64,000 bases of DNA, taken from contig JAOALB010000014.1 in assembly GCA_025331125.1 (NCBI GenBank), positions 337,423 through 401,422 of the forward strand, in the 5' to 3' direction. A program made the translations under genes and the position numbers. Positions within the stretch are counted from its first letter, which is position 1. Each line of letters opens with the position of its first letter. The notes beneath the pieces are model-generated. The model worked only from the letters and a program-made list of their open reading frames with translations, was not told where the DNA came from and ran no database searches. The DNA comes from Mycogone perniciosa (lineage: Eukaryota; Ascomycota; Sordariomycetes; Hypocreales; Hypocreaceae). Shown here one piece after another: positions 11,285 to 21,727 of this stretch.

Positions 11285-13250
11285 TTAGGTCATATAATAC
11301 TTGGGTCCCTCTCCTCCTTGTGGTACCTGCCAGTTAATGTCCTGCTGGGGTGCTTTGATATCGCACGTCTTACAATGAATGCAGCTATTCAGATCACGTC
11401 AGCACCAATTTCCCAACAAAGAAAAAAAAACACCCAAGATAAACAAACAAAAGGAAAACTTACTTTTGCGAGTTGATTTGGAATCGCACACCGTGCGGTT
11501 TTGACTCATCCTCCACGTATTCGTACACGCCTGCCGGGCAGAAACGGTTCTCCATGCCCTTGAAGGACGGGTAGGCCTTGTCTGTGTGAGCGTCCCAGTC
11601 CTTGACTTGGAGGTGGACAGGCTGGTCTTCCTCGTGATTCGTGCCGGTGCGCGAGACGCTAGTGAGGATGTCAAAGGTGATCTTGCCGTCGGGCTTTTCA
11701 TACTCGATCTTGGGGTACTGATCCGCTGGCTTCGTCGCTGCGTAGTCGGGGACGCTGTGCTTCAACGTCCATGGGACTCTGCCCTTGAGGACATAGGCTT
11801 CTAAGCCGGAATAGATGATGCCTCCGTACATTCCCAGAGGGCCGTGGAACGATGGGCGCATGTTGCGTACTTCCTTGAGCTCCTTCCAGATAGACGAGTT
11901 TCGCAGCGAATCCTCATAGTCATACAGGAAAACAGTTCCCTCGCTAGAATCATTCAGGGCCTTCCATGCGGCCTCGGCAGCCAGCATGCCAGATTTCATG
12001 GCATTGTGTGTGCCCTTGACCTTGGGAACGTTGACGAAACCAGCGGAATCTCCAATGAGTGCACCTCCGGGGAAAGCAACCTTGGGTATAGACTGGAAGC
12101 CACCCTCAACAAGGGCACGAGCTCCATAAGAAATGCACTTGCCCCCTTCGAGGACATTCCTAAATAAGGGATGCTGCTTGAGCTTCTGGAACTCCTGGTA
12201 TGGTGAGAGCCATGGATTCTGGTAGTCCAACGATACCACCAGCCCCAAGCTGACCATGTTCTCGCCAAAGTGGTACATAAATGAACCGCCATACACATCC
12301 TTGGGTAGGGGATAGCCCATGGAGTGCACTATCAGGCCTTTCTCGAACTTGGCTGGGTCAATCTCCCACACTTCCTTAATGCCCAAACCGTAAGTCTGGT
12401 GTTGACTGTCCCGTCGCAAGTCAAACTTGCTGACCACCTGCTTGGTCAAACTGCCATGGCAACCCTCGCCGAACATTGTCACCCGCGCATGGAACTCCAT
12501 GCCCCGCTCAAACGATTCCTTTGGTTTTCCGTCTCGTCCGATGCCCAAATCGTTCGTAGCCACACCCTTTACCGACCCATCGGAGTTGTATAAGACCTCA
12601 GCAGCTGCAAATCCAGGGTACACCTCAACGCCAACTTCCTCAGCCCGCTCACCAAGCCACTTGACGAATTGATTCAAACTAACAATGTAGTTTCCGTGGT
12701 TGTTCATCTGCGGAGGGGCGGGGAGTGGGATTGCAGAGGTCTTGGTGAGGAAGCGCATCTTATCGGTACCGGCGGGAGTCGCATGTTCGAAGCGGGAGGG
12801 GTTGTCCTCGTCAAGCCAGTCGGGGATGAGCTCATTGATCGACGACGGCTGAATGACAGCTCCGGAAAGGATGTGTGCTCCAATATCTCCAGCTTTTTCC
12901 AATACGAGCACTCGGAAGTCCTCATTGCCCGCCTCGTTCGCCAATTGCTTCAGCCGGATGGCCGCACTGAGCCCCGCGGGACCTCCGCCAACAATGCAGA
13001 CATCAACCTGGTCAGACTCGCGCTCGATGCTCGAAGGGTCGAAGGATTCATCTGCGGCGGACATCCGTAGCCTTGATCCGGTGCTAAATGCTCTCGCGGC
13101 AGCAATTGGCATCCCCATTGACGGCCGGGCGAGGAGAGAAATTCCTCTCCTCGAGGCAATGACTGGACGGAGACTTCGTGCTGGTCGGCATCTTGTAATC
13201 GCTCGTGTGCTGCGCTGAACGCATCTCGATACAGGTATTGAGGCTGACAT
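11285..13250 (-). CDS. Electron-transfer flavoprotein:ubiquinone oxidoreductase, mitochondrial, 2 exons
   Basis: ETF-QO passes electrons from ETF (fatty acid and amino acid dehydrogenases) to ubiquinone at the inner mitochondrial membrane. Exons 13250-11464 and 11384-11285 join across a 79 bp GT-AG intron (11385-11463), giving 628 residues. The N-terminus is Arg/Ser-rich without acidic residues (MSASIPVSRCVQRSTRAITR), a typical mitochondrial presequence. The FAD motif DVCIVGGGPAGLSAAIRL spans about 83-100. The 4Fe-4S ligands are all present: Cys571 in RFCPAGVYEY, and Cys597, Cys600 and Cys603 in NCIHCKTCDIK, the last three supplied by the short second exon. The protein ends GEGPKYYMT. Length and motif order match the family. 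Without the second exon the reading frame would end right after INSQK and lose the cluster. Confidence 0.96.
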
Positions 13251-14914
13251 GGTTCTGGCCTGGACCGCTGCCTCTCGGAGGGCAGACGTTTCCCGGCGAG
13301 AAACGAGTCAAGTTTGCGTGTGGGAAGCTGAAAAGCGCCGTAGCGTCGACGTCAAGTACGGTTCCAGTTTACCATTATCTATTCGACAATTGGCTACCCT
13401 TGGTCCGATGTCGTGGATTTTCCATAGCCGACCGAAGCCGGAGGGGCAGTCGACATGATGGATACATAAGCGTTGCGGGGCTTATGGTGCAAATTCTGTG
13501 GGAATGCTCGGCTTAATTGGTATTTCCCAAGTACTTCTTGGCCTCGATCACAAGCCTCTGATAGCCGTTGCGAAAAAGTGACGTAGAACAGCCAACGGAT
13601 CCCCAATGCCTGTTCAGCACAGTTATGTCAGATACTGCATACGAAGTACATAGATGGTTTGTACAAAGTAGTACCTACGAAGTATGTAGGCTGAGCACGT
13701 TGGTGTGAGTTGGAACCCTGTGGCTCTCAATCTCTCATGAGTTGATTGCCCTTTGGCTAAGCGACACAGGGGGCGCATGCCGTCCCCAGAATGCGGAACC
13801 GCGAAAAGCGCATAGGTAGGATAGGGTAGCTATTACCAAAGCTCTCAAAACATTGTCAGCAAAAAGCTGCTCAACTTGGCTCAATTGTTTCACCTCTTAT
13901 CATGGTATCAAGGCCTTTGAGTCACATCTTACGGAGTACGGAGTACATAGCGTGAATAGGCTCAGGCCCATGGGAGTAACCCTATAGTGATATATGCTCT
14001 TTGTGGTCCACGATTTTTGTTGCTCGCTTGCCCCCATTTCATTCACATAACTGCTATCAATCGTTCTGGGCATTGGGCTTTCAAATACTAAAACCATTGC
14101 CTGTCGATCTGATTGGTTTTATGGGTGACTGAATATTTCTTCTGTTGGTTGAAGGCCTAAAGGCCTTTTGGAGGATATGAGGATTATGATGCATGTTTGG
14201 GGTTTGTACGAACTCAGTAGTATTTCTCACCAACGCACTTGGATCTGTGATTGGACTGAATATTATAAGTCACATTTCTGAGCAGGCATTGATATAGGAA
14301 GCATCTGACCTCAGTAAATCGGTAGATGTAGACCTTTATTATGATTATATATACATATATTACAGGCTCCGGTTTGTGACATAGCCAGTAAAACATAACT
14401 ATGTATAGCCTCTTTTGGGTCACCATGCTCGGTTAGGTGATGTCATCGGTACATTCGTGCGCCTAACCTAAAGGCTCCGTATTTTCCCTGCAGACGCGAA
14501 GGTTGGATCTTTATCCTATAAAACGCATTGGCTGCTTTCGAGGAAACCTCAATAGTGACGTATCAACAATTGAGAATATATCACTAGATACTTGGGATCA
14601 AGATTTCTTTACGGTAAGAAGCTTCAGTGAAGATGAAGGTACTATTATATGAATTTGGCCACGATGGATTATGGTTGACCTCTGGACGCGAATGGCCAGT
14701 GAAATACCTAACGCCGAATGATACCCTGACACGCGAAGACTTGGAATGATGAGTAATTATTATATACTACTGCTACCACTACTCGCATTGCTGGGGTGAT
14801 CCCATCCGCTATTTTTACAAGACATACGAAGTAGGCAAGGCCAGTTCTTTTATGGACCGGACCTGGAACCCCTGATCTAGGGTTCATGGATCAACACATC
14901 GAATTCTCATCATC
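13251..14914. other. Intergenic DNA between ETF-QO and GH125 genes
   Basis: 1.7 kb of divergent-promoter DNA (ETF-QO minus, mannosidase plus). AT content rises toward 14.2-14.8 kb. Motif copies occur at 13636-13684, as an overlapping TACGGAGTA pair at 13930-13945, and near 14824, about 90 bp before the mannosidase ATG. No gene is supportable. Confidence 0.55.
13930..13945. repeat. Overlapping TACGGAGTA pair
   Basis: Two copies of TACGGAGTA share their terminal TA (13930-13938 and 13937-13945) in the ETF-QO/mannosidase intergenic region. Same family as the other dispersed motifs. Confidence 0.85.
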
Positions 14915-16665
14915 ATGTACTCATTCATCCTGGCCTTGACATTGACAGTGGTGGTTGCGATACCGCCCAACTGTCCCAAGTATGTCGACTACGCGGGTCA
15001 GCGACATGAGCCTTTCTCGAGCGGCAAACATGCGTTTCCGTACCAACGTCCAGCAAGCGAGTGTCGGTCTTACGTCGTCCACGAAGTAGAGGAAACCATT
15101 CAGAGAATGGAGAAGGAAATCAAGGACCCAGATCTGTACAGGTTATTTCAGAATACATGGCCCAATACCGTGGATACAACGGTGTCGTGGAAAGGGACCG
15201 CAGCTGATGACCCAGATGAAGAGGCAAGGGCCTATACCACTTGAAAAATTAATATCGTGAAACCTTTGACTGACAACTGTGATAGTTGGCGTTTGTGATT
15301 ACGGGGGATATCAATGCCATGTGGTTGCGTGACAGCGCCAACCAGCTTCAATCTTACAAACCTATCCTCAATTCCACCACCACCAAGAATGACCATCCGA
15401 ACAGCATCGCGAAGCTTTACCGCGGAGTCATCAACCTTCAAGGCCGGTACATCCGCCAATTCCCCTACTGTAATGCCTTCCAGCCACCCCCCGAGTCCAA
15501 GGTCCCAGCACACCAAAAAATCCTAGAACATCATGGGAGGGTGTTGGACGTAGCTCGCGACACAGTCAACCCGCCGTACGATCCCAAGGTAGTCTTCGAG
15601 TGCAAATACGAGCTCGACTCTGTTGCAGCATTCTTGCAGCTCTCGTGGGATTACTATGAAGCCACCAATGACGCGCTTTTCTTTGCCAAGTTCAAGTGGG
15701 CTGATTCCGTGCGCGCCATCCTGAAGCTCGCCCGAGATATGATGACCGGCACGTACGCAGCTGACGGATCCATGAACAAATCCCCGTACACATGGTTCCG
15801 CCAGGCGACCAGTGCCACAGAGACGGTATCAAACAATGGTGCTGGAAATCCTGTCAATGGCGGCCTGGGTCTTGTGCGGAGCTTCTTCCGCCCGTCGGAC
15901 GACTCAACCATCTATCAGTACTTCATCCCGGCTAACATGATGTTCTCGCGCTACCTCAAAGCCTGCGCGCAGATCATGAAGACTATCGATGTGAAAACTG
16001 CTTCTGAGATGGAAGACATGGCCAACGGCATTGACAAGAGTATAAATGACCATGCCATCGTCAACCATCCCAAGTTTGGCGAGATGTACGCCTACGAGAT
16101 AGACGGATTCGGCTCGTTCAACCTCATGGTACACCACATATCACCATAGCCTTATCATCGTGATCTGTTTGCTGACACTACGTCCAGGACGACGCGAACA
16201 TCCCCTCCCTTCTGAGCATCCCCCATTTAGGCTTTAAATCTGCCTCCAACCCCATCTACAAGAACACTCGCGGCTTTGTCCTCAGCCACTCAAACCCTTA
16301 CTACGCCTACGGCCCAGTTATCAATGCTACAGGCGGCCCGCATCTCGGACCCGGGATGGGATGGCCAATGGGTATAATCATGCAAATCATGACGTCTGAT
16401 GACGATGAGGAGATCGTGGGCGGTATTAGGCAGCTCATGGGCTCCACGAGTGGCTTGGGACTCATGCATGAGTCTGTCAACAATCACAACGATGCGAGAT
16501 GGACAAGACCATGGTGAGTTCTTCACGAGTTCTTATGAAGCGTGTCAAAGATGGCATCCAAGAATTAACAGATTCTTTAGGTTTGCGTGGGCAAACGGAC
16601 TATTTGGTCAAATGATTTTGGACCTCTGGAAACGGAAGCCGGAGCTGCTATCTAGGAGCTACTAG
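14915..16665 (+). CDS. Secreted GH125 exo-alpha-1,6-mannosidase-like protein, 4 exons
   Basis: Glycoside hydrolase family 125 (Pfam Glyco_hydro_125, MUG157-like) proteins remove alpha-1,6-linked mannose. Exons 14915-15223, 15286-16128, 16188-16513 and 16581-16665 join to 520 residues. A hydrophobic N-terminus (MYSFILALTLTVVVA) is a likely signal peptide. The family hallmark ITGDINAMWLRDSANQL is at about 108-124, beginning just after intron 1. Later hallmarks are GGPHLGPGMGWPM, HESVNNHNDARWTRPW and WFAWANGLFG. The second intron (16129-16187) and third (16514-16580) are GT-AG. The first (15224-15285) has a GC donor (GAG|GCAAGG) and a normal CTGAC...TAG 3' side; without removing it the frame ends at a TGA. 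Length fits the family. It is transcribed toward the HECT ligase gene, with under 200 bp between the two stops. Confidence 0.92.
15224..15285 (+). other. GC-AG intron in the GH125 gene
   Basis: 62 bp intron starting GCAAGG and ending GATAG, with a TGACTGACAAC branch region near 15268. Splicing GAA GAG to TTG GCG restores DPDEELAFVITGDIN, the expected family sequence. No GT donor nearby keeps both frame and the conserved residues. Confidence 0.85.
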
Positions 16666-16861
16666 GACAACGAAGACTACATCTACTCCGTGCCTTTCTC
16701 TAGTCCAATGACCAGCATTTATAATGATTCTTGATGCATAACTCAGAGTATAATGAAACATAAAATATGTTAGTACGGAATCCAACGACTCCGTCAATAC
16801 CCCATGTTCCTTCATCCCGCCAAAGCCCACCATATGCCATGATACCTAAATACCCTTTTCC

Positions 16862-19800
16862 CTAACTCAAATCAAATCCAGCCTTAGAAGACACTGCATA
16901 GAGCAGCTTCTCTCTAAGCTTTGATTCCTGCTTATAAATCGGAAGCTTCAGGAGATTCACACACGTGCTCGTACTTGGAAGCCGTTCTTCATCCGAGCCA
17001 CCATCTCTGATGCTGAACTTGGGCCTTAGCTGTGAGAAGCCTAGTAATGGCGCTCTTGGTGTGGAGCTGACATATTTGAGAACGTCACGCCTCTGAGCAT
17101 CCGTGAATTCAGACATGACCTTCCAGAACATCTTGATCGTCGGGTGTTCCTCATTATCATCTCCGATTTGGTAAACACCACTATAGATGGTATGCTGGCG
17201 CAAGTTTTCGATGTCAATATCCGTCGAGTCACCGCCTACTAGGCGTTGAAGCTCCGATTGATTAAACATGGACAACCACGATGGCCGTATAATATCGCGG
17301 AGGCCACGGAGGAAAGCTGTAGTCTGTGCAGCCGGCTGGACAACAAGGCGATGGCGGGCAGCGTATGATATGTAAAGCGGCCGATTATCGTTGGTGACCT
17401 GAACCTCATCGCCATTGGGAATCAGTTTCCTGGTTATAGTCTGGATCGGCTCTCCTGGTGGGGATATTTGGTCGGTGACTGTGAAGTCGAATCCCAAGTC
17501 TGAAACATCACCAGAGTAATTCTTGAGGCTAAGCAGGCCCTTGTATAGCTCTTCATCCATGTCCTGTAGATCATTAACACTACCTCTGTAGGCGTTCTCC
17601 TCCTTGGGTCCGGGAGAAGGCCACTTCAGCAGGAAAAATCCTGCGAACGCGAGGTCGACAAGGATACCATCGTACAGGCACTTTCCAACAACACGCCCCA
17701 GAAACTCGAAGCGTTTGAGGAGATTAGATATAGCATCTTTCCTCTCAAGATCTGACTCAACACGTCCCTGTCGTCGCAGTGACTCTCGGAGTGTATCCAC
17801 CACAATGGGATTGGGATACAATAGACCCTTTTCGTTTGATGTGAACATTCCTAAGTCTCCATGCTCATTGCCGAACGCCTCAGATGTGACACACGTCAGA
17901 AACTCCTTGGTAACACCGCCGCCATCAATGCCAGCCTCAGGGGTATCAAATTGATCGACAAATGTGATTTGTATTGGATCCTTTAGACCGTTTCCCAACT
18001 TATAAAATTGCCTGAAAGCGTCTTCGAACACTTGGTCACGGCGGATCTTAGCAAGGTGCTTTGAGGATGGCAGTATTGGCAAAAGAGCATTATTTCCAAG
18101 TCTGCGATATCGGTCGAGCTGAATGAACTGACGGAAGATCCTGACTCGCGTGTCGAATGGAACGACGAAGGGTATGTGCTTTAAAATCTCCAGTTTAGGG
18201 CCCATTTCCGCAAATCGACGTTCTCTTTGGGCCCGACTCTGGAGCAGTTTAAGTCTTTCAAGCCGGAAGTTGTGAGAGAGCCGTTGCCCAGTGAACGTGG
18301 AGTGAGATCCAGGCTCATTACCGAATGAATGAGCCCCTGTAGAATCGGACTCGTCATCACTGTCCTCATTTTGCTCCCCATTCAGCCTATTCTCCTCTGC
18401 CAAGACAGCAGCGAGGAAATCCTCCCCACTAAGTCTGTTTTTCATAAGCCAGTGGTTTGCTGACAGAAACGGCTTTCGAGAATCCCTTTGATACAACATT
18501 TTTAACGCTGTTGTAATAACACCGCGGAGGCTATCCAAATCCAACTTTGTTGATGTTTGATGAACAGCATTCTCACCAGCCACTCTTGGGGCATCGGAGT
18601 GCCTCTGAGCGTTTTGTGTCGGGTTCCAATACATTTCCAACCGAGACGTAGCAGACGAATCAACGGAATCCCGAGTTTCTGTGATTTCCTGTACTTTGTA
18701 ATGAAGGGTAAATGCCGTGTTTTTGAGGAAGGTGGTGAGCGCCTCCACATCCATCAGTGACAAGCTTGACGAACGAATGCGGGATGTCGAAGAACTGTTG
18801 TCTAACAATCTGGGGGATATGCCACTGAAAAAATCTTCATCATCGCTAAGCCGAAGGATGAAGATATACAACTCAAGAAAGAGCAAGATAACCCTCCACT
18901 CCTCTTCCTCCACAGCGAGACTCGGAAGAGGTGAGTCGTTACTAAGATACCTGCGGAGGATGTTGATTGGTGTTTCAGAACCGGTCTTCAACTTTCGAAA
19001 CACCGAGGTCTGTTGCATTATCTGCCAAAGATGTTTGACTATAGGGACACGACCAGTGGCACTTGGTATTTCCTCCAAGAAGAGCCGCATGCGTGTGTCA
19101 TCCGCTTTGCTTGGAAAACTCTGAAGCAAGGCGAGAATATAGCCCGAGAGAAGCCCAGTTCCCCGAAAATCCTGGCTTGAGGATTGCGCCAAACTAGCAG
19201 AGAAGTCGTGTAACAAGTTCGAAATACCTTCATGGTCGAGAAGCGACAACAATTGGCGGCAGACGTAAGGTGAAAGGGATTGTGCAATCAATTCTTGAGA
19301 CGAGCTTTCTGTTTGTTCAGGGAACGACTGAATACTTAGGCGAAGGCTGATATCGGATGACAGACCAGATATCTGAATGAAAAGGGCATTCATATAGATG
19401 AACTTCCGGGTTGAGCCCCTCTGCGCTCGAACAAGATCGATAAAGTGAGACAGCAGCCAAAGGAGTTCATCTTTTGTTGGTAAGCTGTCTGGGTTAGTGG
19501 TATAGCCTTGCTCAATTTCTCTCGCAAGCCTTTCTGTGTCCACAGCTTGCGCCAACAGAACTATGTTGTCCTCAAACAAGTTTAGGTCCTGACACACCAG
19601 GAAGTGAAAGGCCAACGCCCTGTAATGGTTTGCATCTATTTGGAGTCGTGTCAGTAAACAGTCTATTCTTTGGATATAACACCCAACAGTAGTTCACAAA
19701 CAACTTACTGTCACCTGTATGGACGGTTAACGACGTAGAAAGGGAGTTGAGGAGAATTTCTGGCCATCCCCCCCCTTCCTTGCTTCGACATAGCTTGGCT

Positions 19801-20498
19801 AGTGCTGTAAAATATTCATTTATATGTCTCGTTATGGCATGCGGTACGTGAGATGTCAATCGATTAATCAGTTTTAGTAAATGATCCGGCTGGAAGGATG
19901 TGTCGCTATGGTTGTCTGTCAGCAAAGTACATGGACCTGCAAGCTCATCATATCTTGGAAGAAGCCTCGTTTTGGGCCTTCTTTTGTAATGAACATACTC
20001 TGCTGAGGCGAGAACACCTAGAGCTTCCACAAGATGTGCCACAAACTTTGGTAGCTTTGAGGGATGACGGCTGGAGAGGTCAAGTTGCTGTAGATGAATA
20101 TGATTACAATCGCTGACGAACAGGAACAAGCGCTGCAGATCGTCGTTCCGCTGCGCAGTGAAGAAGGTCAGGAAAAGGTTGAAGGCTATAGGTAGTCGCT
20201 GGCTGATGTCGCCATCGGATGAAGATTGGTAGAGTCCGTCGAATTCTCTCCTGCGGTGCTCTTTCATAGACGCCCTCGACATATAGCCTCTCCATGTTCT
20301 CTGGATCTTGGATGCTGCCTTAAGGCGCTGCCTCTCAATCTGTCGCTTCTCTCGCTCAGCCTGCGCATTTGAAACCGTTTTTGTTGCATTTGAAACAGCA
20401 GATGGGCTCCATGAAGCGTTGCTGAACGGGTTGCTCGCTTGTCCGCTGAGGTTGACGTTCCTCACCCGTCTTGAATTGCCAGTGAAGGTAGAGAACAT
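16862..20498 (-). CDS. HECT-domain E3 ubiquitin ligase, Hul5/UBE3C type, 2 exons
   Basis: Predicted 1187-residue ubiquitin ligase. Exons 20498-19709 and 19635-16862 join over a 73 bp GT-AG intron (19636-19708), giving TGDNANHYRALAFHFLV at the junction. The N-terminus contains a basic coiled coil and an IQ-like motif (AASKIQRTWRGYMSR, about 61-75), the arrangement seen in Hul5/UBE3B/UBE3C. The C-terminal 350 residues are the HECT domain, including DQFDTPEAGIDGGGVTKEF, then LFNQSELQRLVGG-like and TIYSGVYQIGDDN stretches. The catalytic cysteine is Cys1155 in RLPSTSTCVNLLKLPIY, 33 residues from the end. Family knowledge: Hul5-type ligases extend ubiquitin chains at the proteasome and on misfolded proteins; that role here is inference. 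The gene points toward the GH125 gene and its promoter faces the PAB1 leader. Confidence 0.93.
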
Positions 20499-21375
20499 GG
20501 CGACGACGCTTCTGTTCTCTGCTCAACAGGGAAGAACGATGAATCAAAGCAAGTGCATATTATTCAGTGCCCTCAACCGACAACTGGTTGGTGTTATGGT
20601 GGTTCTAGAAGATTCACCTCCAGAGCTTCATCAGCACCTAAGACTAGGTAGTAATGGTGGGTACGACGCTGGGGGCAGTTCGGATGGCATCACAAGTGGG
20701 GCGGCGGCTGCTATGGGTTGATTTAGGTCCCGTGCCGATAAGATAAGGCAACTGTCACCGCCTTGGACATCCCACCGTGATACAGTGTTGAAGTTGGAGG
20801 TGGGGTACGGTACTGTATCGCTGCCCTCTATGCGCACAGGCACTACCTCCTGAGTAGGCAAAATGAATGGCTTCGCTTTGAACGGAGGCTGTTCCCTTTG
20901 ATGGAGCTGTAGGCTGATGGACGCAAATAGATACTGTGAGCAACATATGAATGAAACAAAAGTCTCATGATTCGCATCATACCCACATTCGCTGGACCGT
21001 TAGAAACCCATTGAGGGCGGGGTTGCTGATGCGCTGCTAACAAGAACGGGTTGTAAATGTTAGGGGTTCTGTTACTGAATACTTTCCCCTCCCAATTCAG
21101 GGCAGAATGTCCCGCTCTCATCATACCGTGTCTAGCACTGTGGTACCCTAAGAGAAGCAGCAGGAACAACGCTGCCGCTAAGAAGCACGGAAAGGTCACT
21201 CCACCGCCAGCCAGGTTTAGCAGCCCAGGAAAAAAATGTCAAGTGGTTGAAAATTCTCTTTTTTCTCTTCTTCCACACAACGCCCAACCTTATTCCAAAC
21301 AACCCAAACCCAATAAAAGGCGAGTCGGCTCAGAGGTACGGTCTTCGTACTAGTTCTCTGTCCTTGCTCTTTTTT
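20499..21375. promoter_or_regulatory. Divergent promoter region, HECT ligase and PAB1
   Basis: About 1.2 kb separates the HECT ATG (20498, minus) from the PAB1 ATG (21728, plus). Most of this part should hold promoters for both genes. The few open frames overlap each other and show no domain. Pyrimidine-rich runs appear toward 21250-21380, as expected near fungal transcription starts. No exact TATA box or start site can be assigned by eye. Confidence 0.5.
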
Positions 21376-21427
21376 CTTCAACCAAGAAAATCAACCAAAA
21401 AAAATTGAAAACCCCCCCAAAAAATCC
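21376..21427 (+). promoter_or_regulatory. A-rich segment in the PAB1 mRNA leader
   Basis: An A-rich run with interrupting C's (about 21379-21425), just after a TTTTTTCTTCA pyrimidine tract likely near the transcription start. It lies in the exon upstream of the leader intron, so it should be in the mature 5' UTR if transcription starts before it. In other eukaryotes an A-rich leader lets poly(A)-binding protein repress its own mRNA; that use here is inference. Confidence 0.4.
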
Positions 21428-21592
21428 CCTACTCACCATCTCCCGGCTCGCGACATCGTCGACAAACGCCACCACACAAATCACCCTCCAGACAGCTCAT
21501 CACAGGTTGCCTCAGCACATCCAGTCGCTCCGCTCGCAGTTTGTTACCACTGACTTGCCGAGCATCAAGTTCTTTGACAACCTTCTAAATCG

Positions 21593-21694
21593 GTAAGTCT
21601 TGCATCATGCCCCTCGGTCGCTGGGTACCGCCGTGGCTCGCGTGGCCCCTCCCTGCTTATCGCACAAGGGCTAATCTGGATTGTTGTTTTGCAG
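21593..21694 (+). other. 5' UTR intron of PAB1
   Basis: 102 bp intron with donor CG|GTAAGTCTTG and acceptor TTGTTTTGCAG, with a GCTAATC branch-like site near 21669. It ends 33 bp before the PAB1 ATG. It interrupts no coding frame and so is a leader intron. Long leader introns are common in highly expressed fungal genes. Confidence 0.75.
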
Positions 21695-21727
21695 CCTCGT
21701 TTGATACCCGGGATTTAAAACGTCATC

